From NCBI GenBank assembly GCA_963697565.1, contig CAVOOM010000008.1, positions 124,001 to 188,000 of the forward strand: a DNA stretch of 64,000 nucleotides, read 5' to 3'. Numbering within the stretch: position 1 is the stretch's first letter; the number at the start of each line of letters is the position of its first letter. The position numbers and the translations under genes are program-made. This document shows, in pieces, positions 38,433 to 47,648 of the stretch. Origin of the DNA: CAWFSE01 sp963697565. GTDB taxonomy: Bacteria > Actinomycetota > Actinomycetes > CAVWCF01. Under the pieces are notes generated by a model. That model was not told the origin of the DNA. It did no database searches and saw nothing but the letters and a program-made list of their open reading frames with translations.

Positions 38433-39529
38433 CGCTGCCGCAGCACGCGGGCCGCGGCCTCCATGGCGCTGATCTTCGCCAGCGCGGTCGGGCGGGGCAG
38501 GAACCACATGCCGCAGTCGGGGGCGAGCCGCACGCGATCGGGCCCGAGCACGCCGACGGCGGCCTCGGCCCGCGCCACGATCTCGTCGGCCGACTCCACC
38601 GGCGCCTCGGTGTCGAGGGACAGCACCCCGAGCGCGACGGTCTTGCCGGCGGCGCCGGCGAGCAGCTCCGGACCGTGCCCGGGCTGGGCGTACTCCAGCG
38701 AGATCTCGTCGGCGGATGTGGCGGCCAGCAGGGCGACGGCCTGGGCGTACACCGGCGTCGCGCGCTTCTCGGCGATGTTCTTGCTGTAGCCGTAGCACAT
38801 GTGGACCGCGGTGCGGCAGCTCAGCCCGGCCAGGGCCCGGTCGATGGCCTCGACGGCGAAGCCGGCGACCTGCGAGTAGCGGAAGTGCGCCTCGGGCTCA
38901 TCGAGCTGGATCAGGTCGACGCCCATGGCCTCGAGCGCCCGGACCTCCTGGTTGAGCACCTCGGCCAACGCGAAGGCCAGGTCGCGCAGCGAGCCGTAGT
39001 GCTCGTCGACGAGGCGCAGGGCCAAGGTGACCGGGCCGATCACGGTGACCTTGGTGAGCCGGTCGGTCGAGGCGCGCAGGAACGCGACGTCGCCGCCGAG
39101 GATCGGCTGCTCCCACGTGAGCGGACCGGTCACCCGGGGCAGCTCGAACTTCGGCGGGGCGGCGGGCTTGCCCTCGGCGTCGGAGGTCGCCGCCCGCTTC
39201 TTCATGGTGAGGTACTCGTTGACGTCGTTGCTGAAGTTGGTGACGGCGCCCTGCTCGTCGGAGTCGATCCCGCCGAAGCCCGAGTAGAAGTGGCCGGAGA
39301 AGGTCTGCCGCCGCTGCTCGCCGTCGGTGACGTACGTGAGGCCGGCCCGCTCCTGGTCGTACACCGCAAGGCGGACGGCGTCGTCGAGGGCGTCGGCGCG
39401 CTGCTGGCCGTCGAGCCGCCACCAGGTGCCCTCGTGCCCGTAGACGCGGTCGTGGTCGGCCAGCCAGGTCGGCTTGCACCAGGAGCCGACCAACTCGGTC
39501 GCGAAACGCGGGGCTACGGCAGTCGTCAT
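38420..39529 (-). CDS. Cobalamin-independent methionine synthase family protein (core-MetE type)
   Basis: A 369-residue single-barrel relative of the C-terminal half of MetE. Zinc ligands are recognisable: His and Cys in TAVHMCYGYSKN, Glu in EISLEYAQPG and Cys in LAPDCGMWFLPR. The N-terminal TELVGSWCKPTWLADHDRVYG and LTYVTDGEQRRQTF are typical of the short family often annotated as 5-methyltetrahydropteroyltriglutamate-homocysteine methyltransferase. The missing N-terminal MetE half means the methyl donor may not be polyglutamyl folate; core-MetE enzymes are reported to use corrinoid proteins or other donors. ATG 39529 is the start. It lies between tag and the DUF3117 gene. Confidence 0.85.
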   Translation of the reverse strand: MTTAVAPRFATELVGSWCKPTWLADHDRVYGHEGTWWRLDGQQRADALDDAVRLAVYDQERAGLTYVTDGEQRRQTFSGHFYSGFGGIDSDEQGAVTNFSNDVNEYLTMKKRAATSDAEGKPAAPPKFELPRVTGPLTWEQPILGGDVAFLRASTDRLTKVTVIGPVTLALRLVDEHYGSLRDLAFALAEVLNQEVRALEAMGVDLIQLDEPEAHFRYSQVAGFAVEAIDRALAGLSCRTAVHMCYGYSKNIAEKRATPVYAQAVALLAATSADEISLEYAQPGHGPELLAGAAGKTVALGVLSLDTEAPVESADEIVARAEAAVGVLGPDRVRLAPDCGMWFLPRPTALAKISAMEAAARVLRQRYPD

Positions 39530-39662
39530 GGCGGCACCTTAGGGAGTCCGGCAGGCGCGGTGGGGGGTGGGTGGCGCGAGCGGGTGCCGGGATCGGGGAT
39601 AATGGCGTGCCCGCCCATCCTCTCCGGGGGCGCGGGCGCACCGAACAGGAAGGGGACCGCAG

Positions 39663-39830
39663 ATGGCGGCGATGAAGCCGCGGACGGGCGACGGCCCGCT
39701 CGAGGTGACCAAGGAGGGACGCGGCATCGTGATGCGCGTTCCGCTGGAGGGCGGCGGCCGTCTCGTCGTCGAGTTGAATGCCGAGGAGGCCGGCGACCTG
39801 GGCGACAAGCTCAAGGCCGTGGTCAGTTAG
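39663..39830 (+). CDS. DUF3117 small protein (Rv1211-like)
   Basis: The 55-residue protein beginning MAAMKPRTGDGPLEVTKEGR and continuing with the MRVPLEGGGRLVVEL core is nearly invariant across Actinomycetota (Rv1211 in M. tuberculosis). It is one beta-rich domain with no signal or membrane part and has no established function (a calmodulin-like role has been proposed for Rv1211). ATG 39663 is preceded by AGGAAGGGGA. A hairpin follows the stop. Its strict conservation and short length suggest a basic regulatory or structural role. Confidence 0.95.
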   Translation: MAAMKPRTGDGPLEVTKEGRGIVMRVPLEGGGRLVVELNAEEAGDLGDKLKAVVS

Positions 39831-39852
39831 TCCCCTCTTCACCTCCCCGGTC

Positions 39853-39887
39853 CGGCCCCCGACTCCGCTGCGCGGAACCGGGGGCCG
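39853..39887. terminator. Hairpin after the DUF3117 gene
   Basis: CGGCCCCCG (39853-39861) pairs with CGGGGGCCG (39879-39887), a 9-bp G+C stem with a 17-base loop, 22 bases after the DUF3117 stop and before the pepA gene. No T-run follows, as usual for actinomycete terminators. Confidence 0.65.
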
Positions 39888-39996
39888 CGGCCTTCCTGCC
39901 GAGCGAGAGGACCAGCGCCGTGGCCCCGCGTCCCCGCAGCTCCGCCCCCGAACCGCGGGTGGGTGGATCCGCCGGCTGCCGCCGCCGGCTCGGCTT

Positions 39997-41499
39997 GTGG
40001 AGACCCCGGGGGGAGCACCGGTCCTGGCGGTGCTGGTCGGCTCTGACGGATCAGGCCGGCCCACGCTCACGCGGGCGGCCGCGCAGGCCGTCGTCGCCGC
40101 GGAGCTCGATCCCGACCGGGTGCTCGCCCGCTCCCGGGCGAAGTCCGCCGCTGGCGAGGCCGTCGCGATCCCGCTTCTGCAGGACGGGCCGCGCGAGTCG
40201 CTGGTCCTGGTCGGCTGCGCGGGCGACACCCCTACGGAGTGGCGCCGCGCCGGCGCGGCGCTGGCCCGGCGGTCGCCGGCCGGAGCGGTCGAGCTGGTCC
40301 TCGGCCGGCTCAGCGGCCCGCGGCCCGCGGCTCGCGTGCAGGCGTTGATCGAAGGCTGGCTGCTCGCCGCGTACGCACCCCCCCGGCGGCCGGTTCGCGC
40401 CCCTGAACCCCGCGAGCTCATCGTGGTGGCCCGGGCCGCCGCCGACCTGGCGGCCGCCGTCCGCGCCGCGCAGACCGCCGCCGGGGCCACCTGGCTGGCC
40501 CGCGACCTGGCGGCCACCCCCTCGGATCTGAAGACGCCCGAGTGGCTGGCCGATCGCGCCCTGGAGGTGGCCGCCGAGCGCGGGCTGTCGACCCGGCTCT
40601 GGGACGTCCCGGCGCTGGCAGCCGACGGCTTCGGCGGCATCCTCGGCGTGGGCCAGGGCTCGACGCGCCCGCCGCGGCTCGTCCAACTCGGCTACCGGCC
40701 GCCCGGCTCGGCGCAGTGGCCCCACGTGGTGCTGGTCGGCAAGGGCATCACGTTCGACACCGGTGGCCTGTCGATCAAGCCAGCCGACGCGATGGTCCCG
40801 ATGAAGACCGACATGGCGGGGGCCGGCGCGGTGCTCGCGGCCATGGCGGCGCTCCCCGAGGTCGCCGCCCCGGTGCGGGTGACCGCATTGCTCGCCTGCG
40901 CTGAGAACATGCCCAGCGGCACGGCTCAGCGCCCCGGCGACGTGCTGACGTCGTACGGCGGCCGCACGGTCGAGGTGCTCAACACCGACGCCGAGGGCCG
41001 GCTCGTGCTGGCCGACGCCCTGGCCTACGCAGACGCGCGGCTGGCCCCCGATGCCATGGTCGACGTGGCCACCCTGACCGGCGCGGCGACGTTCGGGCTG
41101 GGTCGGCGCCACGCGGCGCTCTACGCGACCAGCGACCGGCTGGCCGGCGGCCTGGAGTCCGCGGCCGACGTGACCGGCGAGCGGGTGTGGCGGATGCCGA
41201 TGCCCGACGCGTACGTCCCCGCGCTGGCGTCGCCGGTGGCCGACCTCGCCCACGTCCCGCACCGGCCCGCGGCCTGGGGCGGCGGGTCGATCACGGCGGC
41301 GCTGTTCCTGCGGGCCTTCACCGGGGACCGCCCCTGGGCCCACCTGGACATCGCGGGCACGGGGCGCGCCGACGCCGACGAGCACGAGGTGGTCAAGGGC
41401 GCGACGGGATTCGGCGCCCGCCTGTTGATCGCGTGGCTGGCGGGCGGGGCCGCCGGGGTCAGGCGCGGACCGCGACCAGCAGGCCGCGGCCGACGGTGA
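39997..41499 (+). CDS. pepA: Leucyl aminopeptidase (M17 family)
   Basis: A dimetal cytosol aminopeptidase that trims N-terminal residues. The catalytic domain is unmistakable: LVGKGITFDTGGLSIKPA, MKTDMAGAGAV, SYGGRTVEVLNTDAEGRL (the PROSITE signature) and the closing GGGSITAALFLRAF. The N-terminal macro-like domain is shorter and less conserved. The start is uncertain: GTG 39997 is in frame, but GTG 39920 lies after GAGAGG at good spacing in a different frame, so a frameshift between 39922 and 39990 may hide the real first residues. The 3' end overlaps the convergent O-methyltransferase gene by 41 bases. The C-terminal Arg-rich tail is unusual. Confidence 0.88.
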   Translation: METPGGAPVLAVLVGSDGSGRPTLTRAAAQAVVAAELDPDRVLARSRAKSAAGEAVAIPLLQDGPRESLVLVGCAGDTPTEWRRAGAALARRSPAGAVELVLGRLSGPRPAARVQALIEGWLLAAYAPPRRPVRAPEPRELIVVARAAADLAAAVRAAQTAAGATWLARDLAATPSDLKTPEWLADRALEVAAERGLSTRLWDVPALAADGFGGILGVGQGSTRPPRLVQLGYRPPGSAQWPHVVLVGKGITFDTGGLSIKPADAMVPMKTDMAGAGAVLAAMAALPEVAAPVRVTALLACAENMPSGTAQRPGDVLTSYGGRTVEVLNTDAEGRLVLADALAYADARLAPDAMVDVATLTGAATFGLGRRHAALYATSDRLAGGLESAADVTGERVWRMPMPDAYVPALASPVADLAHVPHRPAAWGGGSITAALFLRAFTGDRPWAHLDIAGTGRADADEHEVVKGATGFGARLLIAWLAGGAAGVRRGPRPAGRGRR

Positions 41500-42097
41500 G
41501 CAGCGCGGGCACCCAGCGCGCGTCGTCGTGCAGGGCCTTGCCCGCCTCGCGGGCGGCCACGGTGTCCGGATCGCGCTGGGCCGGGTCGGCCACCTGCCCG
41601 CCGGCCAGCGCGTCGTCGATCACGAGCAGCCCGCCCGGGCGCAGCAGCCGGGACGCCTCGGCGATGTGCTCGGCCCAGGCGACCGGCTCGGCGTCCAGGA
41701 AGACCAGGTCGTAGGAGGCGTCGGCGAGGCGGGGGAGGACCTCCGCTGCGCGGCCCGCGATGAGCCGTGCGCGCCGAGGGGCGAAGCCGGCCTCGAGGAA
41801 GGTCTCCCGGGCGAGCCGGTGGTGCTCGGCCTCGACATCGACGGTGGTGAGGACGCCCTCGGGGTCCATGCCGCGCAGCAGCCACACGCCGGACACGCCG
41901 GCGCCCGTGCCGACCTCGACGACGGAGCGGGCCTCGACCAGGCGGGCGAGCAGGCGCAGGGCCGCGCCGGTGCTGGGGGTGACGGCCCGGACGCCCACCT
42001 CGGCGCCACGTGCGCGGGCCGCGGTGAGAACATCGTCTTCGGTGGCGAGCATGTCGGCATAGGCCTCGCTGGCGGCTGCGGATGCGTGCTCGGTCAC
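41459..42097 (-). CDS. O-methyltransferase (COMT-like, Rv1220c type)
   Basis: A 212-residue class I methyltransferase of the O-methyltransferase family 3. Motifs: SVVEVGTGAGVSGVWLLRGM for SAM binding, LTTVDVEAEHHRLARETF, YDLVFLDAEPVAWAEHI and LLRPGGLLVIDDALAGGQV with the metal-binding Asp residues. It matches Rv1220c, which in mycobacteria is divergent from sigE. Here it is divergent from htrA, with sigE and its anti-sigma gene missing. The start is GTG 42097. The substrate is unknown. Confidence 0.9.
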   Translation of the reverse strand: MTEHASAAASEAYADMLATEDDVLTAARARGAEVGVRAVTPSTGAALRLLARLVEARSVVEVGTGAGVSGVWLLRGMDPEGVLTTVDVEAEHHRLARETFLEAGFAPRRARLIAGRAAEVLPRLADASYDLVFLDAEPVAWAEHIAEASRLLRPGGLLVIDDALAGGQVADPAQRDPDTVAAREAGKALHDDARWVPALLTVGRGLLVAVRA

Positions 42098-42211
42098 GTG
42101 ATCAAGCCTACCGGGGGCGGGCGTCCAGGGTGCTCACAGGCAGATCCCAGGATCGTGCGGAACAATCACACCCATCAACAGTGCGCGGACAGCCCAGTGA
42201 GGACAGCTTCG

Positions 42212-43647
42212 ATGACAGACACCCCTTGGTGGTCGCAGCCGGCGACCGGCGGCCCGGACGAGCCCACGCCCCCGGTGGACCCGCCGGCCGAGACCCCGGG
42301 CCCGCTGGCCGAGCCGCCCGCCGCCGAGGCGCCCGTCGCGGCCGCCCCTGCCGGCGCGGCGCCTGCTGCCGACCCGTGGACGGCCACGGCCACCCTGCCG
42401 ACCGAGCAGCTGCCCCCGGCCGGCGACCCCGCGTGGCAGACGCCGTACCGTCCGGCCGCCCCCGAGGCGCCGTTCAGCCCTACCAGCCGTACGAGCCGTA
42501 CGGGGTGCCGCAGACCGACACCCTCGGCCGGCCCCCGAAGGCCAAGTCCCGGACCGGGCGGATCGTGGCCGGCGCCCTCGCGCTCACCCTGCTGGCCGGC
42601 GTGGCCGGCGGAGCCGCGGGGTGGTACCTCGCCGAGCGCTCCGACCAGCAGCTCACCGACTCGAACGCCAGCCTGGGCGGGGTCCCCGCCGGCGACCTGG
42701 CGCGTGATCCGGAGAGCGTCGCCGGGATCGCGGCCGCCGTGCTGCCGACCGTCGTGTCGATCGCGGTCCGCAACGGGTCCTCTGGGAGCACGGGATCGGG
42801 CTTCGTCATCCGCGCCGATGGCTACCTGCTGACCAACAACCACGTCGTCGAGTCCGCCGCGGATGGCGCCGGCGAGATCACCGTGACATTCCAGGACGGC
42901 TCGCGCGACAAGGCCGAGATCGTCGGCCGCTCGACCTCGTACGACCTCGCCGTGCTCAAGATCGACCGCGGCGGTCTGGCCACCTCGACGCTCGGCAACT
43001 CCGACGGCGTGGTCCAGGGCGACTCGGCCATCGCGATCGGCTCCCCGCTGGGCCTGTCCGGGACGGTGACCTCCGGCATCATCAGCGCCCTCAACCGCCC
43101 CGTCACCGCCGGGGGGGACACCGGCAGCGACCGCTCGTTCATCGCCGCCCTGCAGACCGACGCGGCCATCAACCCGGGCAACTCCGGCGGCCCGCTGGTG
43201 GACGCCAACGGCGCGGTCATCGGCGTGAACTCCGCGATCGCCACCCTGGGCGCCGGGCAAGGGGCGCAGAGCGGCAGCATCGGGCTCGGCTTCGCCATCC
43301 CGATCAACCAGGCCCGCCGGGTCGCCGAGCAGCTCATCGCGACCGGCTCGGCGTCGTACCCGATCGTCGGGGCCACCCTGGACTCCACGTACCAAGGCCA
43401 GGGCGCCCGGATCGCCGTCCAGGACAGCCGCGGCAACCCGGGGATCACCCCGGGCGGCCCGGCCGACCAGGCCGGCCTCGAGCCGGGCGACGTCATCACC
43501 GAGGTCGACGGGGTCGCCATCCAGGGCGCCGACGAGCTGATCGTCGCGATCCGGGCCAAGGCCCCCGGGGACACCATCGGCGTCACCTACCTGCGCGGCG
43601 ACGAGGAGCGCTCGGCCACGATCACGCTCGGCGAGGCCAGCGACTAG
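42212..43647 (+). CDS. htrA: HtrA/DegP-type membrane serine protease, one frameshift
   Basis: A PDZ-containing trypsin-like protease of envelope quality control. A Pro/Ala-rich cytoplasmic region (about 110 residues) precedes one membrane helix (IVAGALALTLLAGVAGGAAG). The protease domain has the triad His in LTNNHVVE, Asp in SYDLAVLKID and Ser in NPGNSGGPLV; a PDZ domain follows (GGPADQAGLEPGDVITEVDG). The cytoplasmic part and the rest are in different frames: one missing base near 42478 would restore PFQPYQPYEPYGVPQTD. The start is ATG 42212. tatB follows by 70 bases, as Rv1223-Rv1224. No clear SigE-type promoter is seen upstream. Confidence 0.9.
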
Positions 43648-43717
43648 CACTTCGCCCGACGAGCCCTTCGCCCCCGCGTACGCTGGCCGCGTACCCCGGC
43701 GGCGAAGGGAGGCGGAC

Positions 43718-44053
43718 GTGTTCGACATCGGGTTCTGGGAGTTCGCCGCCCTGGCCGTGATCGCGCTGTTCGTCTTCGGCCCCGACCGGCTGCCCAAGGC
43801 GGCCGCCGAGGGGGCGAAGTGGCTGCGCGAGATCCGCGCGCTCGCCGTGCAGGCCCGATCTCAGATGACCGAGACGCTCGGGCCCGAGGTGGCCGAGGTC
43901 GCCTTCGACCCGAAGGGCGCCGTGCGGCGGGCGGTGGTCGACCCGGTGCGCGAGCCGTTCGACGCGGCCGCCCGCGACGTGCGCGCGACCAGCGACGCAC
44001 GGCCCGCGGGAGACCCCGCCCCGCGCCCGGTGATCGACCCCGACGCGACCTAG
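43718..44053 (+). CDS. tatB: Sec-independent (twin-arginine) translocase subunit TatB
   Basis: A 111-residue TatB: an N-terminal membrane helix with the FDIGFWEFAALAVIALFVFG motif and the conserved Gly-Pro (FGPDRLPKAA), then an amphipathic helix (EGAKWLREIRALAVQAR) and a variable acidic tail. The longer amphipathic part distinguishes it from TatA. GTG 43718 follows GAAGGGAGG. It sits after htrA as in M. tuberculosis (Rv1224). tatA and tatC are not in the window. The stop overlaps the convergent mrp gene by four bases. Confidence 0.92.
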   Translation: MFDIGFWEFAALAVIALFVFGPDRLPKAAAEGAKWLREIRALAVQARSQMTETLGPEVAEVAFDPKGAVRRAVVDPVREPFDAAARDVRATSDARPAGDPAPRPVIDPDAT

Positions 44054-45183
44054 CCCGCGGGCGAGATCGACAGGCTGAGCCCGGCCAGGCCCCGCTGCCG
44101 GCGACCCAGGGCGGTCGCCACCGCGGTCAGCGCCTTGGCGGCCGGAGCGGCCGGATCGGACAGCACCAGCGGCTGCCCGTCGTCGCCGCCTTCGCGGACG
44201 CGCGGGTCCAGCGGCACCTGCGCGAGCAGGGGCACCTCGGCGCCGACGGAGCGGGAGAGCGCGTCGGCCACCGTGCGCCCGCCGCCGCTGCCGAAGACGT
44301 CGACCACGTCGCCGCAGTGCGGGCACGGGAAGCCGGACATGTTCTCGACGACGCCGGCGATCCGCTGGTGGGTCTGCAGGGCGATCGTCCCGGCCCGCTC
44401 GGCGACCTCTGCGGCCGCGGCCTGGGGGGTGGTCACCACCAGGATCTCGGCCGAGGGCACCAACTGGGCCACGGAGATCGCGATGTCGCCGGTGCCCGGC
44501 GGCAGGTCCATGAGGAGCACGTCGAGGTCGCCCCAGTAGACATCCGACAGGAACTGCTGCAGGGCGCGGTGCAGCATCGGGCCGCGCCACACCACGGGGG
44601 TGTTGCCGGCGGTGAACATCCCGATCGAGATGACCTTCACGCCATGCGCCGCCGGCGGCATGATCATGTTCTCGACCTGGGTCGGCCGGGCGTGCGCGCC
44701 CAGCATCCGCGGGATCGAGTGGCCGTAGATGTCGGCGTCGAGCACCCCGACGCGCAGACCCTGGGCGGCCATGGCCACCGCCACGTTGACCGTCACCGAG
44801 GACTTGCCGACGCCGCCCTTGCCGCTGGCCACCGCGTACACGCGGGTGAGCGAACCGGGTTGGGCGAAGGGGATCTCGCGCTCGGCCTGGCCGCCCCGGA
44901 GCCGGCTGGCGAGGTCGCGGCGCTGCTCGTCGCCCATCACGCCGAGCTCCAGGTCGACGTCGGTCACGCCCGCAACGGCGCCGACGGCGGCGGTGACGTC
45001 GCGGGTGATCGTGTCGCGCAGCGGGCAGCCGGCGACGGTGAGCAGGACGACGACCCGCACCCGCCCGCTGGCGTCGACCTCGACGGTCTCGACCATGCCG
45101 AGGTCGGTGATGGGCTGGTGGATCTCGGGGTCCTGGACGGCCGACAGCGCGGCGTGGACCTGCTCGACGGTGGGCGTGGGCAT
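44050..45183 (-). CDS. mrp: Mrp/ApbC iron-sulfur cluster carrier ATPase
   Basis: A P-loop NTPase that binds and transfers Fe-S clusters. The N-terminal MIP18-like domain (residues about 1-95: ALSAVQDPEIHQPITDLGMV) is followed by the deviant Walker A VASGKGGVGKSSVTVNVAVA, LDADIYGHSIPRMLG, the switch II region LLMDLPPGTGDIAIS and the cluster-binding CPHC. At 377 residues it matches Rv1229c. ATG 45183 is the start. It is convergent with tatB and downstream of the PilB-like gene on the same strand (44 bases apart). Confidence 0.95.
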   Translation of the reverse strand: MPTPTVEQVHAALSAVQDPEIHQPITDLGMVETVEVDASGRVRVVVLLTVAGCPLRDTITRDVTAAVGAVAGVTDVDLELGVMGDEQRRDLASRLRGGQAEREIPFAQPGSLTRVYAVASGKGGVGKSSVTVNVAVAMAAQGLRVGVLDADIYGHSIPRMLGAHARPTQVENMIMPPAAHGVKVISIGMFTAGNTPVVWRGPMLHRALQQFLSDVYWGDLDVLLMDLPPGTGDIAISVAQLVPSAEILVVTTPQAAAAEVAERAGTIALQTHQRIAGVVENMSGFPCPHCGDVVDVFGSGGGRTVADALSRSVGAEVPLLAQVPLDPRVREGGDDGQPLVLSDPAAPAAKALTAVATALGRRQRGLAGLSLSISPAG

Positions 45184-45227
45184 GCGGTCCAGGCTACGGC
45201 CGGCCGCCGCGGACACCAATCGGGCGC

Positions 45228-46955
45228 TCAGCCGCGGGTGGCCCGCAGCACCTCTTCGTACGTCGTCTCGCCGCGCGCGGCCACGGCCAGGGCGTGCTCG
45301 CGCAGCCGCTGGAGGCCAGTTGCGGCGGCCGCCGCGGCGAGCGCCTCCTCGCCGCCGCCGATGGCATGGCGCACGACGGGCGTGACCTCCAGCACCTCGA
45401 ACACCCCGCGCCGCCCGCGGTAGCCCGAGCCGGCGCAGGCGGGGCACCCGTCACCGCGCCGGGGGGTGGCGCCGGCGAGCGACTCCCGGCCGAGCCCCAG
45501 CCCCGCGAGGACCGCGTCGGGCGGCTCGTACGGGCCGGAGCACGAGGGGCACGGCTGCCGGACCAGGCGCTGGGCCACGACGAGCGACAGCGAGGAGGCA
45601 ACGAGGTAGGGCTCGACGCCCATGTCGACCAGGCGGGTCAGCGCCCCGGGCGCGTCGTTGGTGTGCAGGGTGGTGAGCACGAGGTGGCCGGTCAGCGCGG
45701 CCTGCAGGGCGAGCTCGGCGGTCTCGCTGTCGCGGACCTCGCCCACCATGACGACATCGGGGTCCTGCCGCAGCACCGCGCGCAGCCCGCGCGCGAAGGT
45801 CATCCCGCTGCGGGGGTGGACGGCGACCTGGGTGATCCCCGGCAGCTGAAGCTCGATCGGGTCCTCGAGGGTCACGACGTTGACCTCGGCGGTGAGCACG
45901 CGGGCCAAGGCGGCGTAGAGCGTGCGGGTCTTGCCCGAGCCGGTCGGCCCGGTGATGAGCACCAGGCCCTGGGGTGCGGCGAGGACGCGTTCGACGATGT
46001 CCAGCTGCGCGGCGGCCAGCCCCAGGGTGGCGAGCGGCTGCACCGCGGAATCGGTCGCGAACAGCCGAAGGACGACCTTCTCGCCGTGCAGCCCGGGCAG
46101 GGTGCTGACGCGGGCGTCGACCGCGGTTCCGTCGACGGCGATCCGGGCTCGGCCGTCCTGCGGGATCCGCCGCTCGGCGATGTCCAACCCGGACAGGATC
46201 TTGAGCCGGCTGACCACGGCGGCCGAGGTGCCCTTGGGCAGCAGCATCACGTCGCGCAGCACCCCGTCGACCCGGTGCCGGATCCGCAGCCCGTCGCGCT
46301 GCGGCTCGACATGGAGGTCGCTGGCCCCCTCGCGCACGGCTTCGGCCAGCATGGCGCTGACCAGGCGGACCGTCGGGGCGTCGTCGACGGCGGAGCGCAG
46401 CGCCCGCTCGTCCAGCGGCGGCTCGTCGGACTCATCGGCCATCGCGGTGATGTCGAGGGACTCATCGGTCAGGGTCCACAGCCGACGCAGGTGGTCGCGC
46501 ACCTGGGTCTCGGTCGCCACCACCACGTCGACGTCGTGCGCCCCGGTGTGCAGCCGCACATCGTCGAGGGCGACCACGTTGGTGGGGTCGGCGGCGGCGA
46601 CCCGGACGGCCCGCCCCACCAGGGCGAGCACCACGATCTGAGCGCGCTCGGCCACGGCTCGGGGCAGCAGCCGGGCCACGTCCGGCTCGACGGTCTCCCG
46701 GCTCAGGTCCACCACGGGCAGCCCGAGCAGGTCGCCCAAGGCCACCGCCAGGGAGTGCTCGTCGAGGACGCCCTCGTCGATGAGGATCCGCCCGAGCCGG
46801 CGGCGCGGGGAGCCGTCCTCGACCTGCTCGGCGAGAGCCTCGTCGAGGCGCTCGGGGGTCAGGTGCCCGCGGGCGACCAACACCTCGCCCAGGCGCCTGC
46901 GCAGCGCCGAGTCACGCCGCCTCAGGGCAGGCCGGTCGGGCGCGACTGCGGTCAC
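45228..46955 (-). CDS. PilB/GspE-type secretion ATPase (orphan)
   Basis: A 575-residue hexameric ATPase of the type II secretion/type IV pilus assembly family. An N-terminal MshEN/GspE-N domain (GEVLVARGHLTPERLDEALA, VALGDLLGLPVVDLS) leads to the ATPase: SDLHVEPQRDGLRIRHRVDG, Walker A ITGPTGSGKTRTLYAAL, Asp box LEDPIE, Walker B PDVVMVGEVRD, His box LTTLHTND. The zinc-binding cysteine pairs CPSC and CPAC mark true PilB/GspE rather than PilT. No pilin, PilC, PilM or prepilin peptidase gene lies within the window. GTG 46955 is the start. It sits inside a block otherwise collinear with mycobacteria, as an apparent insertion. Confidence 0.92.
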   Translation of the reverse strand: MTAVAPDRPALRRRDSALRRRLGEVLVARGHLTPERLDEALAEQVEDGSPRRRLGRILIDEGVLDEHSLAVALGDLLGLPVVDLSRETVEPDVARLLPRAVAERAQIVVLALVGRAVRVAAADPTNVVALDDVRLHTGAHDVDVVVATETQVRDHLRRLWTLTDESLDITAMADESDEPPLDERALRSAVDDAPTVRLVSAMLAEAVREGASDLHVEPQRDGLRIRHRVDGVLRDVMLLPKGTSAAVVSRLKILSGLDIAERRIPQDGRARIAVDGTAVDARVSTLPGLHGEKVVLRLFATDSAVQPLATLGLAAAQLDIVERVLAAPQGLVLITGPTGSGKTRTLYAALARVLTAEVNVVTLEDPIELQLPGITQVAVHPRSGMTFARGLRAVLRQDPDVVMVGEVRDSETAELALQAALTGHLVLTTLHTNDAPGALTRLVDMGVEPYLVASSLSLVVAQRLVRQPCPSCSGPYEPPDAVLAGLGLGRESLAGATPRRGDGCPACAGSGYRGRRGVFEVLEVTPVVRHAIGGGEEALAAAAAATGLQRLREHALAVAARGETTYEEVLRATRG

Positions 46956-47012
46956 GGAATGGTTGTCGGCCGGTCCGGCCGCCGGGTGAAGCGCCCAGCG
47001 CGTCGGAGCAGA

Positions 47013-47648
47013 TCAGCCGGCAGGGGGCTCGGCGGCCTTGGCCGCCTTGGCGGCGGCCTTGGCCGCCTCCTCCTGCGCTCGTGCGGCGGCCTTCTCGGCC
47101 CTGGCCCGAGCGGCGTCGCGGCGGCGCTTGCGCTCCTTCTTGCGCTTGCGCTCGGCCTCGGCCTGCTCCTGGAGCAGCTCATCGAGCAGATCGCGGAACT
47201 CGGCGCGGACGAAGTCGCGGGTGGCGACCTCGCCGAGGCCCTGGCGCAGGCCGGCCAGCTCGCGGGTGAGGTAGTCGGCGTCGGCGATCAGCCGGTCGGT
47301 GCGGCTGCGGTCCTCGGCGAAGGTGACCCGGTCGCGGTCGGTCTGCCGGTTCTGCGCGAGCAGGATCAGCGGGGCGGCGTACGAGGCCTGCAGCGACAGC
47401 ATCAGGGTCAGGCCGATGAACGGCCACGGGTCGAACTTCCAGTCGTCCGGCGCGAAGACGTTCCACAGCACCCACGACGCGACGAACGCCGACATGTAGC
47501 CGATGAACCGCCAGGAGCCGATGAACCGGGCGATCCGCTCGGACGCGGCGTTGAACCGCTCGGGGTCGACGGTCGGCCGCGCCATCCGGCGCGGCTCGTA
47601 CGGCTGGTCGAGGCGGGGGCCACTCGCGCGGCGGCGGTCACGCGCCAT
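47013..47648 (-). CDS. DUF1003 membrane protein
   Basis: A 211-residue DUF1003 protein. Two membrane helices (FIGYMSAFVASWVLWNVF and FIGLTLMLSLQASYAAPLIL) are joined by the family motif APDDWKFDPWPFI, and the following LLAQNRQTDRDRVTFAEDRS is the DUF1003 signature. The C-terminus is a long charged Lys/Arg/Ala-rich coiled helix. Function is unknown. It overlaps the end of the upstream MgtE-N/CBS gene by 11 bases, as the Rv1231c-Rv1232c pair does, suggesting joint action. Confidence 0.92.
   Translation of the reverse strand: MARDRRRASGPRLDQPYEPRRMARPTVDPERFNAASERIARFIGSWRFIGYMSAFVASWVLWNVFAPDDWKFDPWPFIGLTLMLSLQASYAAPLILLAQNRQTDRDRVTFAEDRSRTDRLIADADYLTRELAGLRQGLGEVATRDFVRAEFRDLLDELLQEQAEAERKRKKERKRRRDAARARAEKAAARAQEEAAKAAAKAAKAAEPPAG

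Noticed and set aside
42098..42211. SigE-type promoter upstream of htrA (GGAAC at about 42158)
   Set aside because: No matching -10 (GTT-type) element at the expected distance.
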